A DNA stretch of 64,000 nucleotides from Corynespora cassiicola (taxonomy: Eukaryota; Ascomycota; Dothideomycetes; Pleosporales; Corynesporascaceae), in contig JAEUWY010000005.1 of the NCBI GenBank assembly GCA_022059125.1, positions 6,510,001 to 6,574,000 of the forward strand, written 5' to 3'. This document shows, one piece after another, positions 46,410 to 57,228 of this stretch. The notes under the pieces are model-generated. The model had not been told where the DNA came from. It saw only the letters and a program-made list of their open reading frames with translations, and searched no databases. A program made the position numbers and the translations under genes. The stretch's first letter is position 1. Each line of letters begins with the position of its first letter.

Positions 46410-47731
46410 GTGCAGCGCAGGTGGCCAGCGGAGTCGGTGGCCGTGGTCGTGGTCAGAAGGGGCCAGCGTCTTTTCTTCTGCCCTCTGCCGTCGCCTCCAA
46501 GTTTTCGTGCTGCTGTCGATCGTTGCTGGGCGGGCGGCCCAAAGCGGCAAAGACGGTGGGCCAGCGAGCGGCGGGAAATGGTGTGCTAGCTGGTGGGAGG
46601 CGGCGAGGCGGCGACGGAGGAGAGAGAGGAGGAGGAGCAGCAGAGGAGAGGGTCGTTCGACGCTGCACTGGCCGCACCGGCTCCCTCCCCTCCCACCGCC
46701 TGCGCCGTCCGCCCACGGCTCTCTGCCTCTCTCTGCCTCTGCTCTCGGATCAGCGTCGCCATGCCACAGCGGAGGCGCGCAACCGGCCGCGATGACGTCG
46801 GCGGAGGAGAGGGCTGCTAGCCGTAACCGTATCCAGATCGTCGGGCATGCAGGGCCTTTGGGCGCCCTCGATCCATTCGCCGCCCATGTCCTGCGCTGCC
46901 TGCGCTGCCTGCGCTGCCTGGCCTGCCTGTGCCCGCGCCCTGCCTGCCCTGCCCTGCCTGCCCTGCCTTGCCCTGCCTGCCACGCCCAGCCCGCCTCTCG
47001 CTGCCCGTCCACTGCCCGTCCACTGCCCGCCCATGGCCCCCCACCAGGCGCGCCCCCCCCCTTCACCTGACACGATTGACATCACCGCCGTGGCCCCATC
47101 CCAGCCGTCACACCCGGCTCTAATGACGATGCGACCGGCCTGCCTCCCACCGCATCCCACCGCGTACCGTGCGCCCCTTAAGATTGCATCCTAGGCTCGC
47201 TGGCCTCTACCGCTACCGCTGCGCTGCCGCTGCGCTGCCGCTACCGCTATACCGTCGCTGCGCCGCGCTACCGTCCCACGCAAACACTGGCTTGCCTGCC
47301 CGCTGCTGCGAACCCTTGGAGATCTGAATTTCCCCAAGAGCCCGCTGCTGCTGCTCCAGAGATGCTTCGCGCCTTGCCTCGTCGCTTGTCGACGGTTGCG
47401 GCAGCCTGTCCGCCGCCGTGTCCCAAATTTGCACGCATTCCTCTGCCCGCCGCCGCCGATCGTCGTCGTGCTCCCTCCCCCCCGGCCGGCGGCAAGCCTC
47501 TAAGCCTCTGTCGACGAGATCGCCATAATACTCGGACCCTGTCGCTTTTGTAACCTCTGCGACATCACCCTTGGGTCGTCGGCGCGCGACCTCTGTTGCT
47601 TTTCCAGTCAGAGATGCCGCCCGTTACCTGCCACCCGCACCTGAATAGGCCCTTCTCTGCCTCCGTCGTCGATGCTTTTGGGCCCCCGCAAAACCCTGTG
47701 CGCGCTGCCAATCGCGCTGCCCAATCCATAG

Positions 47732-47880
47732 GCCTCACTGTTTGATCACCACATTACCGTCTTGGTCCGCCGGCCACTGAGCGCCCTCCAATTCGATGAG
47801 TTTCGCCGTCGAGTCAAGACCACCTTGTGCTTTGGTGAAGTCGAATATCTCCGCCGCCGACGGCTGCCACCACCACCACT
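47732..47880 (+). other. Orphan exon-like segment
   Basis: A 149-bp stretch lies between an acceptor-like CCATAG (ending 47731) and a donor GTAAGC (47881). In one frame it reads ASLFDHHITVLVRRPLSALQ, then FDEFRRRVKTTLCFGEVEYL. This is much more protein-like than its surroundings. The same frame is open upstream to an ATG but is cut by the TAG that forms the acceptor. I could not find convincing partner exons and recognise no family. Confidence 0.25.
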
Positions 47881-49949
47881 GTAAGCGCCTTTATCCCGAT
47901 GGCCCTTCCATTGGGTTCCATGTCGCCATCCAACCGTGGCTGCGCTCCTTGTCCCGTTTCCCTTGTGTTTTGGGTCCGCCGATCCCTGGCGATGACGTCC
48001 TGCCGCACCGAGGCGCACTCGGGTCAAGGCTCCCACAACTCACAATCTCGACATTCCACCTCTGCCCCCCTCCCCCTTTTTCACGTGGCGATTGTCATCT
48101 GGGACCTTCGGCCATCACAGGTCAATCACTGCGACCACTGCAACCTCACCACGCCGAATCTCGGGGATGCGCATGTCGCGGGGCTAGCAGGAGACGAGGG
48201 ACAGGTCACCGCTCTTTCTTCTCGGCGACGATCCTTCGGAACATGGGAAGGCAATCCGCGCGCCTTCGAGAAGGCCGCACGACGCTGGGGGGTAGGGTAA
48301 GGGCCCCCTCCAAGTTCCCTAAACCTCCAAGCTGGCCGTTGCACCACTCACCATCCAGCGTCTTGTCAGATTGCTCGTCACAAGCTTCTTCTCCTCATCT
48401 CACTCGGCCCGGCACGGGTCTACAGTTCACACGCCCACGGTCCGAGTGGTTGATCCTCCACAGCACTTGACCTCACCAACTTGTTCTGAACGGTCTGACG
48501 GCCGCGTGCTGGACGGAGTCGTCCTTTGAGGTCGACTTGTTAAGTGGGTGCTGCCCCGTATTTTGCCGCCTTCGCCCTGCAACCCTCGAGGCAGATAGAC
48601 GCGCTGGTTAAGCTCAGGGAGGATCTGCCCCGGCCACTCGACACCGGTCGTGCTATCCCTCGTGTTGGACTCTGTATGGCGGGGTAAGGTGGGATGCCTG
48701 TGGACGGCACTCATACTTCCGTGTTGATCGCAGCTCAATACCTGCTTCATCTATTCCCAACTTGCCCTGATGGAGCTCCACTGCCATTCTGCATCAAAGG
48801 GGCAGTTGCTATTTCCGTCGTCCCTACATGGCGCCGTCGATTCGAAATCAGACCAACCCACCATCTCGCCATCTTGCAGCCTCTGAATTCTCCTACCGAC
48901 GAAGCACTTGCCGGGCAGTGGCAGTGGCCGTGGTGGTGGCAGCTCTGTCCTCAAACACGCTCGACATGCGCAGCGCAGATCGATCCGTGACATTTGTAAT
49001 CCCAATGACAGCGAGGGTCCGCTCCAAGTCATCTGCCCCTCAACAAGACGCAGACTGCCGCAGTCCACGACGCGACTGTCCTATTTCCAGCGCCTAGTGC
49101 GCGTCCTGCCCTGCTTCTCACACGCGCAACAAACCGGACTGGCTGGCGGGATGCAGCAGGCAGGCAGCATACTCGTGCGGCGGCCTTGATGGCCATCCCA
49201 CTTGGTCCTCTTGACACTCGGCTTTATTTCCAGCAGCTCAGGAACCGCCGAATTAAGTCCCGCGTTATTGCCATCGGGCCGAATGGTCAGATATGCAGGG
49301 CAAACCCTCTCCTCCCGCTCCAGTGTCGCTAAGCGAACCTGTTTTGCGGCGTGGGCGAGTGGCCAGCCTGGTTTTGCAACCACACGTGGGCAGGTTCACG
49401 GCCGCGATGCGGACATGCATGCCGTGAAAGGCATTCCGGCAATGTAGCGGTAATGTGGGCGGGAGTGGCGCCCGCGCCCACAGCTTGGGGTATGGCCGGT
49501 AGGGTTACGCAACGGCTACGCGGTTCACGACGAGGCCGTGGTTCACGATACTTGGACGGCGCAATATTGGCCGTGTTGCGCCCGTGAATCGATAGTAATA
49601 TCGTCGTCATCGTCGTCGCAGGACGCGACCTGAGTCCCGGGGCCAATGGGACTATTTGCGGCCAGCGCAGCGCCCCTCTGCAGAGGCCCATGTGGCTCTG
49701 CAATGCCCTCGATTGACTGCTTTAGGCTACGTGCTGCCAGCTGGAGTACAGAGCAGGACCGCTCCGTCGGAGGTGAGATGTGGGACTGGTCGGTTGCACG
49801 TTGGGTTGCGACGGTGGAGTCCGTCGTGCCTAGCCCGAGTCCGACGTGGAGGGTTTGCTGCGACGACACAGCGCCGCCGCCCGCGCACGTGTGCCTCACG
49901 GGCAACGTGTTGCAACTCAGATTTGTTTTACAGCTGTATATCAAGCCCC

Positions 49950-49984
49950 TTGCCCTGCCCTGCCCTGCCCTGCCCTGCCCTGCC
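49950..49984. repeat. (CCCTG)n microsatellite
   Basis: About seven pentamers of CCCTG in intergenic DNA. Confidence 0.9.
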
Positions 49985-50576
49985 TCGCCATCCAGGCGGT
50001 GCGGCACTGGTCAAGCCTAGGGCCTCTGCCACCCCCTCCGATTTGGCAGGTCGCCAGGTTGGGCGGCCTGCCATTTGCAATTGCCATGCTGCCAAAACGA
50101 GCCCACTATGCGCGCGCGCACACTCGTGTGGAGGCGTCCCGCTAGACACTGTAAGCTGCAGCATCTTGCTCCACCCTTATCCTTCGTTTTTTTCTCTGGT
50201 TGATCATGGGATTGTTAGCATCCAGCAGAGACTTCTTCATGCCCCCGTGTCTGCTGCCCCCCCGCCGTCCCGCACAAATCTGCAGCCTGCTGATTCCCAC
50301 CTTTGACTGAGACCCGGCCTGCCCCAAAATCGGCGCGGTTCGGAGCCGGGGTTGTTCCGCTCCGGCTTCCATCTGGTGTCGTCACTCTAGCGTATGCGCT
50401 ACCTGGTGCCGCGGACCGGACAACCTCAACTCGTCTCACCTACTTATTCAATTCCCATTACCTGTTGATCTCCAATCGGATGCGCACCGTCCCGAGCTAT
50501 TTTTCTTATACCTAGCCTCTAGCACACCTTTGCGAATGCACATGTGAACTAGCCCGCAGACCACTCCCTTGGGACC

Positions 50577-52516
50577 ATGCTGTGGATCCTCGAGCTCTCG
50601 CTGCGACTGTTGAGCGCAGTCAACTCTGGAAGCATATTCGGTGCGTGGCGTCAGAGCCCCGCACGACGGAATCATGCCTTGTGATGGTGGTGGCAATTCG
50701 CTCGACTAACTGTTTGAAGCCGAGACGCCATTGGGAGCCCAAGTTGCCCTCAACGGACAGAATGAGGGGGTGAAGCGTGAGTACGGCGATTCCCGGATAT
50801 TGGCTTTGCACCCACACTCTCCCTCGATGGCTCCGCGTTGCTAACTGGACGAAAGCCACGCCAACAGCCGCTTCTCACCTCCCAGATTACTTTGAGACGA
50901 CCGCAGGCTACTTTGAAGGTCCGACGCAGACTGGTGCTGCACCATGGCTGGCACAGACGAACATTGCTCCCTTTCCGGGGGTGTCGTACATTCCCAATGC
51001 TCCTCTCGAGACTCAGATCCCCATCCCAGGGAACGTGCATAACCAAAACATCTTCCAGAGTCTAGCTAACCTCAGTCCTTACTTTCCCAATCCCCGCGGG
51101 TTTGGTGTAGACGAGTATTCCATACCGCCTGGGTCCAATGTCTCGTGGCTCAACATGGTCCATCGCCATGGCAGTAGGTACCCAGAGTTCAGTTCTGGCG
51201 GGCCAGAGCGCACACTGGGTAAGAAGATTATGGATGCAAAAGGCAAGTTCAAAGCCCATGGAACTCTTTCGTTTCTGAATTACTGGGAATTTCTACTGGG
51301 GGGCGAAATCCTCGTACCCATTGGCAAGCAAGAGCTGTTCAACTCGGGGACCTTGCATTATTATCAGTACGGCCATTTATATCCCAACAATGGAAGTAAA
51401 ATAATTGTCCGGAGCACGACGCAGAGGCGCATGGTGGAGTCTGCGGAATATTTCATGGCGGGCTTCTTTGGCCTTGGCTGGACGTCGAATGCCACGCTAG
51501 AGCTGGTGATAGAGAGTGACGGCTATAACAACACCATGGCAGGATACAAGGCATGCAACCGATCCAGCTGGGGCCTCGCTACCAAAGGTCGGGTTGCCCT
51601 AAGGCGATGGTGCTCATGGATGCTTACAATCTGCAGCAAGGGATGAGTGGATCAACGTCTACCTGGTAGACGCTCACAAGAGGATCGCCGGCATGCTGGA
51701 GGGAGACATTGACTGGACCATAATGGACACTTGTATGTTCGTCCACACCTGCAAGTCATTCATCCCCCTAACCACCACCACCACCCCGCAGACAACGCAC
51801 AAGCCCTCTGCGCCTATGAGACGGTCGGCCTTGGCTTTTCCCATTGGTGCGGCCTCTACACGTACGCCGAGTGGCAGGGCTTCGAATACAGCCTCGACAT
51901 TGGCTTCTCCGCGGGCGCAGGCTTCCAGTCGCCCGTAGGCCGCGCCGTTGGCGTTGGCTACGTCCACGAGGTCCTGGCCCGCATGCAGCACCACGTCCTC
52001 TCGTCGCCCACGGCCCAGATCAACCTCACGCTCGACAACAACACGGCCACGTTCCCCACCAACCAGCAGCTCAACCTCGACTTCTCGCACGACTCAAACA
52101 TCATTAGCATCCTGGTGGCCTTTGGCCTCACGCAGTTTGCCGCCCTACTGCCCACGGACCGCATCGTCACGGACAGAGAGTTCGTCCTCAGCTACCTCGA
52201 GCCCTTCGCCGGGCGGCTCGACATTGAAATCGTCGACGCGCCCGCGCCCGTCAATCCCGATCGCTCCGACGCGCACAACGTCTACCTCGAGGGCGAGCCC
52301 ACACGTTATGTGCACTTTGTGCTCAACCAGCGGACCATACCGTTGGGCAGGAGCCTAGACAAGTGCGGGCCGAGGGACGATGGGTGGTGTGAGCTTGGAA
52401 CGTTCTTGGAGGTACAGAGGGAGCAGGCCCAGAGGGCCGACTTTGAGTATGCGTGTTTTGGGGATTGGGAGATGCCGGCGTATGGGGAGGTGGGGGATGG
52501 GAGGCCGGTGAGGTAG
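50577..52516 (+). CDS. Secreted histidine acid phosphatase (phytase-like)
   Basis: This is a predicted 557-residue extracellular phosphomonoesterase of the histidine acid phosphatase clan. Exons are 50577-50640, 50720-50776, 50856-51587, 51637-51732 and 51792-52516. The N-terminus (MLWILELSLRLLSAVNSGSI) is a plausible but short signal peptide. The phosphohistidine motif VHRHGSRYPEF places the nucleophile at His 145. The proton-donor HD pair is at 416-417 (FSHDSNI). Several N-x-S/T sites (for example SNVSW, SNATL, INLTL) suit a secreted glycoprotein. The third intron (51588-51636) has an unusual GTCGGG donor, chosen because it alone keeps the frame into RDEWINVYLVDAHKR, so that boundary is less sure. 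The gene may be a 3-phytase or a general acid phosphatase; sequence alone does not decide. Confidence 0.85.
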
Positions 52517-52665
52517 GTAGATTGACGTAGATTGACGTGACTAGCTCTGGTGGGGGTTGAGCTGAAGATGCTTTTTATGGGCTGAGGGGTGCTCTAGGGT
52601 GGATGTGTTGAGAAAATCCAGAGAAAAGAAACACTCTCCTCCTTGGGCTTCCCTGACGTATCTGG

Positions 52666-52812
52666 CTGTAGAACCCGCCGGTCCACAAGAGCAGCTCTAG
52701 GGGTACAACATGTCGCAGCGGGTTATACACGGAAACATTGGTCTCGAGCTGCTAGAGTTTTCTAGCAGCTCGAGACTAATATCACCCTGTAGCACTCGCC
52801 GGTCTATGAGAG
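52666..52812. repeat. Perfect 16-bp hairpin between diverged direct repeats
   Basis: Arms 52741-52756 and 52761-52776 are perfect reverse complements with a 4-nt loop (GTTT); the arm is GTCTCGAGCTGCTAGA. Direct repeats of 26 bp beginning CTGTAG lie at 52666-52691 and 52787-52812 (121-bp spacing) with five mismatches, four of them transitions. It starts about 150 bp after the phosphatase stop. It could be a small non-autonomous repeat or a terminator-like structure. Confidence 0.75.
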
Positions 52813-54638
52813 TCGGCTCACTGGACATGGGGAGCTGCCTTTTATAGGGCGGGGGTGTTGTAGCGGGAGGGAGGGAGGGAGGGGTATGTGATGCGAAGTC
52901 AGGAAGATACATGAACCGTGGTTTCTGGTTTCCCACTACTATATCCCTCCCCTCAAACAACTGCTTTCACGAGCCGTTAGAGTGCAAGTAGAAATATTAC
53001 ATCCTAAAATAGTACAAGAGATCTACATGAAGACAATCACAGTCCGTGGGTGAGCATGCTCTGGTTTTTTAAAGCATAGAGTTACTACTTGTTACTTTAC
53101 TGCCTTGTAAAAGCAGTTACAGTCGGAGAAGGGGCATGCCATGAGCAATGGGGAAAAAAAAACCCCCCGGCGCCGTTAGAGAGCTATGCAAACCGAGCCT
53201 CGCCTCAAACGAGCCGCGACATCCTACGCTTCTTTTCAAAAATACGTCTCCATGTCAAATCACCGCAGACCCGCGCCCCTTCTTCCGTGTACCATCCCCG
53301 GCGTAACCAAACCCTTCCATCCATGCATACATACGCATGTTGCGCAACTTTGACAGGGGCGGAACCGAACCGAACCCACCCAACCGAACCGAACCGAACC
53401 GCGCGCGTATCCACACTAAGATCGGAAACGGCATGCACGGCATCTCCTTTTTCTTTTCTTCTTCTTCTCACACTCTATTTGCTTTTTTGGCTCCGCTTCA
53501 GCCGTCGTTTCAACGGCGGGGCGAGCGGGAAAAAAAAGGAAAAGGAAAGGAAGGGAAAAGCCAAGGGAAGCAGAGGAGAGGCACATGTTTCATGGCAAAC
53601 TAGTGGGAAGGTCGTGGGACGTTTGTTGTTGTTGTTTTTTCTTCTTCGAGGGAGTGGGTGGGGGGAGGGGGATAAGATTTGGGGTGCTATTGGTTTTGGG
53701 CATGCGTGCATGGCTTTCTGCGGGGCGGGGGAGATTGGTAGTCTAGTTTGTCGTCGTATGGCCGAGGGAGGTAGACTGGGACTTTAGAAGGTGGAGGTGT
53801 GATATTGCTATTGGGGTTTCTATTTCGAATGACTTGGAGTTGGCTATGGGGAAGGCGGGAAGGCATGGAGAGGAGATGTTTACAAGTCTGACATGACGGA
53901 ATGAAGTGAAGAAAGTAACGTTGGGAGTTCGCCTTGGATTATCACAAGCCATGGGAGGTGTTAGCCAATTGAGGAAGTGATTGGATTGAGCTGTCGATTT
54001 CGATCCAGCGCTGACTGGTGGTGAAAAACATGGCAACATTGGCGAGTTGTTGTATAGTGACTCGTCGATGTCAATAGCAAGGCTTGATTTAGTGCTGGTG
54101 TTTAGCTCCTTTGTCAGAGTGGGCCCTGGAATATAACTGTTTTCTCGAGGCAATGATTGAACACGTTACCAAAATTGACCAAGGTCTATTGGTTGAAACA
54201 AGATAAATTGAGCATACGAAGGAACTAAATGAACGTGCCTGCTTTATCCCCCTTCGAATTCGTGAGTTGACTTCGGAAATCGCCAAGTTCTGCTTGGAGG
54301 CGCTCAAAGAAGAAGAAAACTCCATATTGAGCTTTCTCATGTATGCCCCAAGGGTCAATAAGGTTCGGATGCATCGAGATTAACGAAAAACAGCGTCCTT
54401 GTGAAATATCATCATCGCCCAAAATCTATTCAACTGCAAACTTCCCCAAATGCTTCCACTGGATCCAGGAGATGTTGTTGATTTGCAGGTGCCGACGTGA
54501 TTGAAATCCATTGCAGTACTTGTAAAGAAATTCAATTGCATCTTGAGTCTCAATGCAACCTGGCTCTTCTCGGCGTCACCTTCATTTTTGTCATAGTAAG
54601 GTGACTCAGACTCTTATTCCACTGCTCTAAGAAAGTTC
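52813..54638. other. Intergenic region with CCGAA microsatellite
   Basis: No supported gene. A (CCGAA)n tract lies at about 53355-53402, and poly-purine and poly-T stretches follow. The last part is downstream of the HET gene. Confidence 0.5.
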
Positions 54639-56902
54639 TTAAGCCAGATTCACCAATCCCCACTTTGGCTTTAGTGCCTTCCAATCGTTCAAATCCACCG
54701 ACTTGACCAAGGTCACCCTCTGTTTTATCTCTCCTTCTCCCTCAATCAACATCAAATATACCATGTTGTGAGAACCATAAGAAGACTCCATGTCTTGTTC
54801 AATGTAAATAAAAGTATGTGTTTTGCCGAGACCCGACCAAGAAGAGGGCAAGGTGGCATAGCATATGCTTTTTGGGTTTGGGGGTTGCGAATAGTATAGT
54901 CGCCTATGCGCTCAAGCGTGTGGGAGGAAGACCCTACATGAAATCTCGCAATTTTGTCAACGTAGAGGGTAGCAGCGCTAGTATAGAAGCGGATGATGTG
55001 AGGAAGGCGAGGGTCGGAGGGCCGCAACAGTGGGGGAAAAGGAGGGCTAGGTTGATAGGATAGCGAGCCTGGGTGAGAGGGAAGATACCATGGATGCTCT
55101 CGCTCTATCTGGGCCCTTGATACTCTTGTCTTGATTGGTACAAGCTCGTACTCGAGCTTTGTTTCATCCCATTGGTGACACATCCAATCGATTGGCCACA
55201 TGCCCCCGTTGTCCGGCGGATCGTCGTAAGAAAGCATGTATGGGAATATTGTCTGATGTTGAATATTTCCTCTCCACCCAGCCCACGACCAACTGGGAAA
55301 CTGGGCTCGTCGCAACTTTGGGTTGTAGTACATATGCCAAATCATCATCTCCTTGGACCACAGTCTCGGGATGCCCCATATTGTGGGGCCAGTATGCACT
55401 TCTACAAAATTGAAGACTCCTTGAAAGGCACGGATGGTGTCAATCTCGAAAGAAAGCTGGCGTTTACTATAAGATTCTATGAGCAGCCTTAGGTCATGCA
55501 TGGAATCTGGAAGATGGGAATTGCGAATTGAGTACCATGGTCCAGGCTCACTATGAATTGTTCGACCGTGGCTGACTTCGGTTCTGGTGCTCTCATTTCT
55601 TTTAATGCCATTGTTTGTCTCGAGGATGAGGTCTTCAGAGTAGCTGGCACGCTGGCAGTAGTAGAAGGCCTGGGATGAGCTGAAGATGAGGAGCCGCTTT
55701 GAGAACAGTTTTTCTTGGAAGCACCATGTTCTTGTTTCCCAGATTGAATCGACCATAGCCCCCCCAAATGTACGCTTGCTATTTATATATGAGGTATTGT
55801 CGTATCTGAAAGTTGCCTGTGAAAGGCCTCTAGGAACGCTAATCCCTGGGATGCCGCTGTCTGCATTGTCTGTGTCGCTGACGATGGTGACTACAGCCGA
55901 GCTGTAAATAGAGTCCATCCTCCTCATGTGCTCCTGCAACTGCACTTCGTTGTCTTGAAGGATGCAAAGTGCGTCGATCCAGATATATTGGATATCGAGC
56001 TCTGTGGCAACTACAAAGGCGTCCTTGAATGTACTGGGAATTTCAGGATTATTCATGCACAGAGCGCCAGGGGTAGAGTATTGGGCCAAGTTGTCTGCGC
56101 AGAGGAGCAACCGTCTCGCGGTGCCCCACACATAGCTCAGCGCAGCGTACTGAGCAAGGGGTTGGGGGGCTATGACACATTGCTCTACCACATCAATGAG
56201 GCGGAAGTGTGGTATCGTCGGTTGGCTAGGTGCTGAACAACATTTCTCGCGGCTTGCGGTAAGTCCATTTGGGCTTCTCACATTGAGAAAAAAGTGCCAC
56301 TTGCGACACATGTCGAGCCAAAGTCGAAGTAAACCATAGTCCACCGTCGTGCCTACGATTCTTCCAGAGAATAAATCGGAAAGATGATCGCTTTTCATCT
56401 GTTTTTCTCTTTGCACGAGTGGAAGGATGTGTGTAAAGTCGGAGGTATAATCCCTCTGCGTTCTATTCCAAGATGCTCTCCTAAAAATCCGAATTCTCAG
56501 CCTGTGGTGAAACTCGGGGCCGAGGCCTTTGTCAATGTCTGGTGCATCTCGAACATAAGTGGCCCAAGTCACGATGCCTATATAGTCCCGTTCTACTTTG
56601 ACATAGTTGTACTCAGACGAGGGGATCCACGGACTAGAGTCCAGTGATGTGAGAATAAATCAGCAGAATTGGCAGCTCTGGGCGCTCAACTCCAAATTCC
56701 TGTTTTCCCGGATCCGACTTGGCCATTCATCGTCGAATTCGATATCATTTTCGGGAAATGTGTCTTCTGGGGTTCCACCTGATATTGTGCGATCGGAAGT
56801 CTGATACCATGAATATAAGGCATAGTCGCATTTATAACAATACGGAGAAGCTTGCTCCGAGCCAGGAGGCTGCCCCGCAGCTGAAGCCTGGTCCGCATCC
56901 AT
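54639..56902 (-). pseudogene. HET-domain gene with an in-frame stop and a frameshift
   Basis: This is a heterokaryon-incompatibility (HET) family gene, nearly full length (about 750 codons). Coding from the ATG at 56902 meets TGA at 56660-56662, yet the same frame stays open for more than 600 codons. The HET domain carries YAALSYVWG (about residue 252), YIWIDALCILQDN and TRTWCFQEKLFSKR. The TGA falls just after an SCQFC motif. Family members usually continue with a basic residue and a hydrophobic stretch there, as this frame does (FILTSL). Near the 3' end, at C/A-rich runs (about 54868-54891), family-like sequence (PSSWSGLGKTHTFIYIEQD) moves to another frame that ends at 54639. A 57-nt intron (GTTGAG...CTCTAG) could remove the TGA, but the donor is poor and the frameshift remains. 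I judge it a recent pseudogene or allele; an assembly error at the runs is possible. Confidence 0.75.
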
Positions 56903-57228
56903 GAAGACTAGAGTGAATCAAATGAACGGGAGGCTGTTGGGTTGGCTCGAATAATGGATTGGATCAGTGGACTTGAATATCGAGGCTGAAAGCATCGTAG
57001 ATAGCGACACTTTGGCCAGAAGACATAGCAAGGCAGCCGGGTCGTATCTATCAAAGCTGACAAGTGATGCACGTCCAGATGAGGCTAGCGCATGGGAGGT
57101 GAGGTCAGCCCTGGCGCGCTATAGGGAAGCTTGGGCCACCTCTACCACCTCCCGAACTTTCTCCATTTGAGAGTGCCAAACACAGCTCTGCTTCTTAGTG
57201 TTTGCGCCCACCGGCATACATACCCACC
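56903..57228. promoter_or_regulatory. Divergent promoter region, HET gene / CTNNBL1
   Basis: A 326-bp interval between divergent start codons. No distinct element was recognised. Confidence 0.45.

Larger units (their letters stand above)
45859..50576. other. 4.7-kb gene-poor GC-rich region with simple repeats
   Basis: No gene could be supported. The region holds a (TTGC)n microsatellite (46382-46409), CTGCGCTGC/CCTGC repeats (about 46890-46980), a (CCCTG)n tract (49950-49984) and one exon-like segment listed separately. Its proximal part (45859-46300) should include the promoter of the SCOC-like gene. Confidence 0.5.

Noticed and set aside
46306..47070. 254- and 264-codon frames on both strands
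   Set aside because: Both are translations of GC-rich simple repeats (runs such as CLLACLLACL or RAGRAGQAG).
56600..56720. A 57-nt intron as the full explanation of the HET-gene TGA
   Set aside because: It is possible (GTTGAG donor, CTCTAG acceptor) but would delete the conserved SCQFC segment and does not explain the downstream frameshift.
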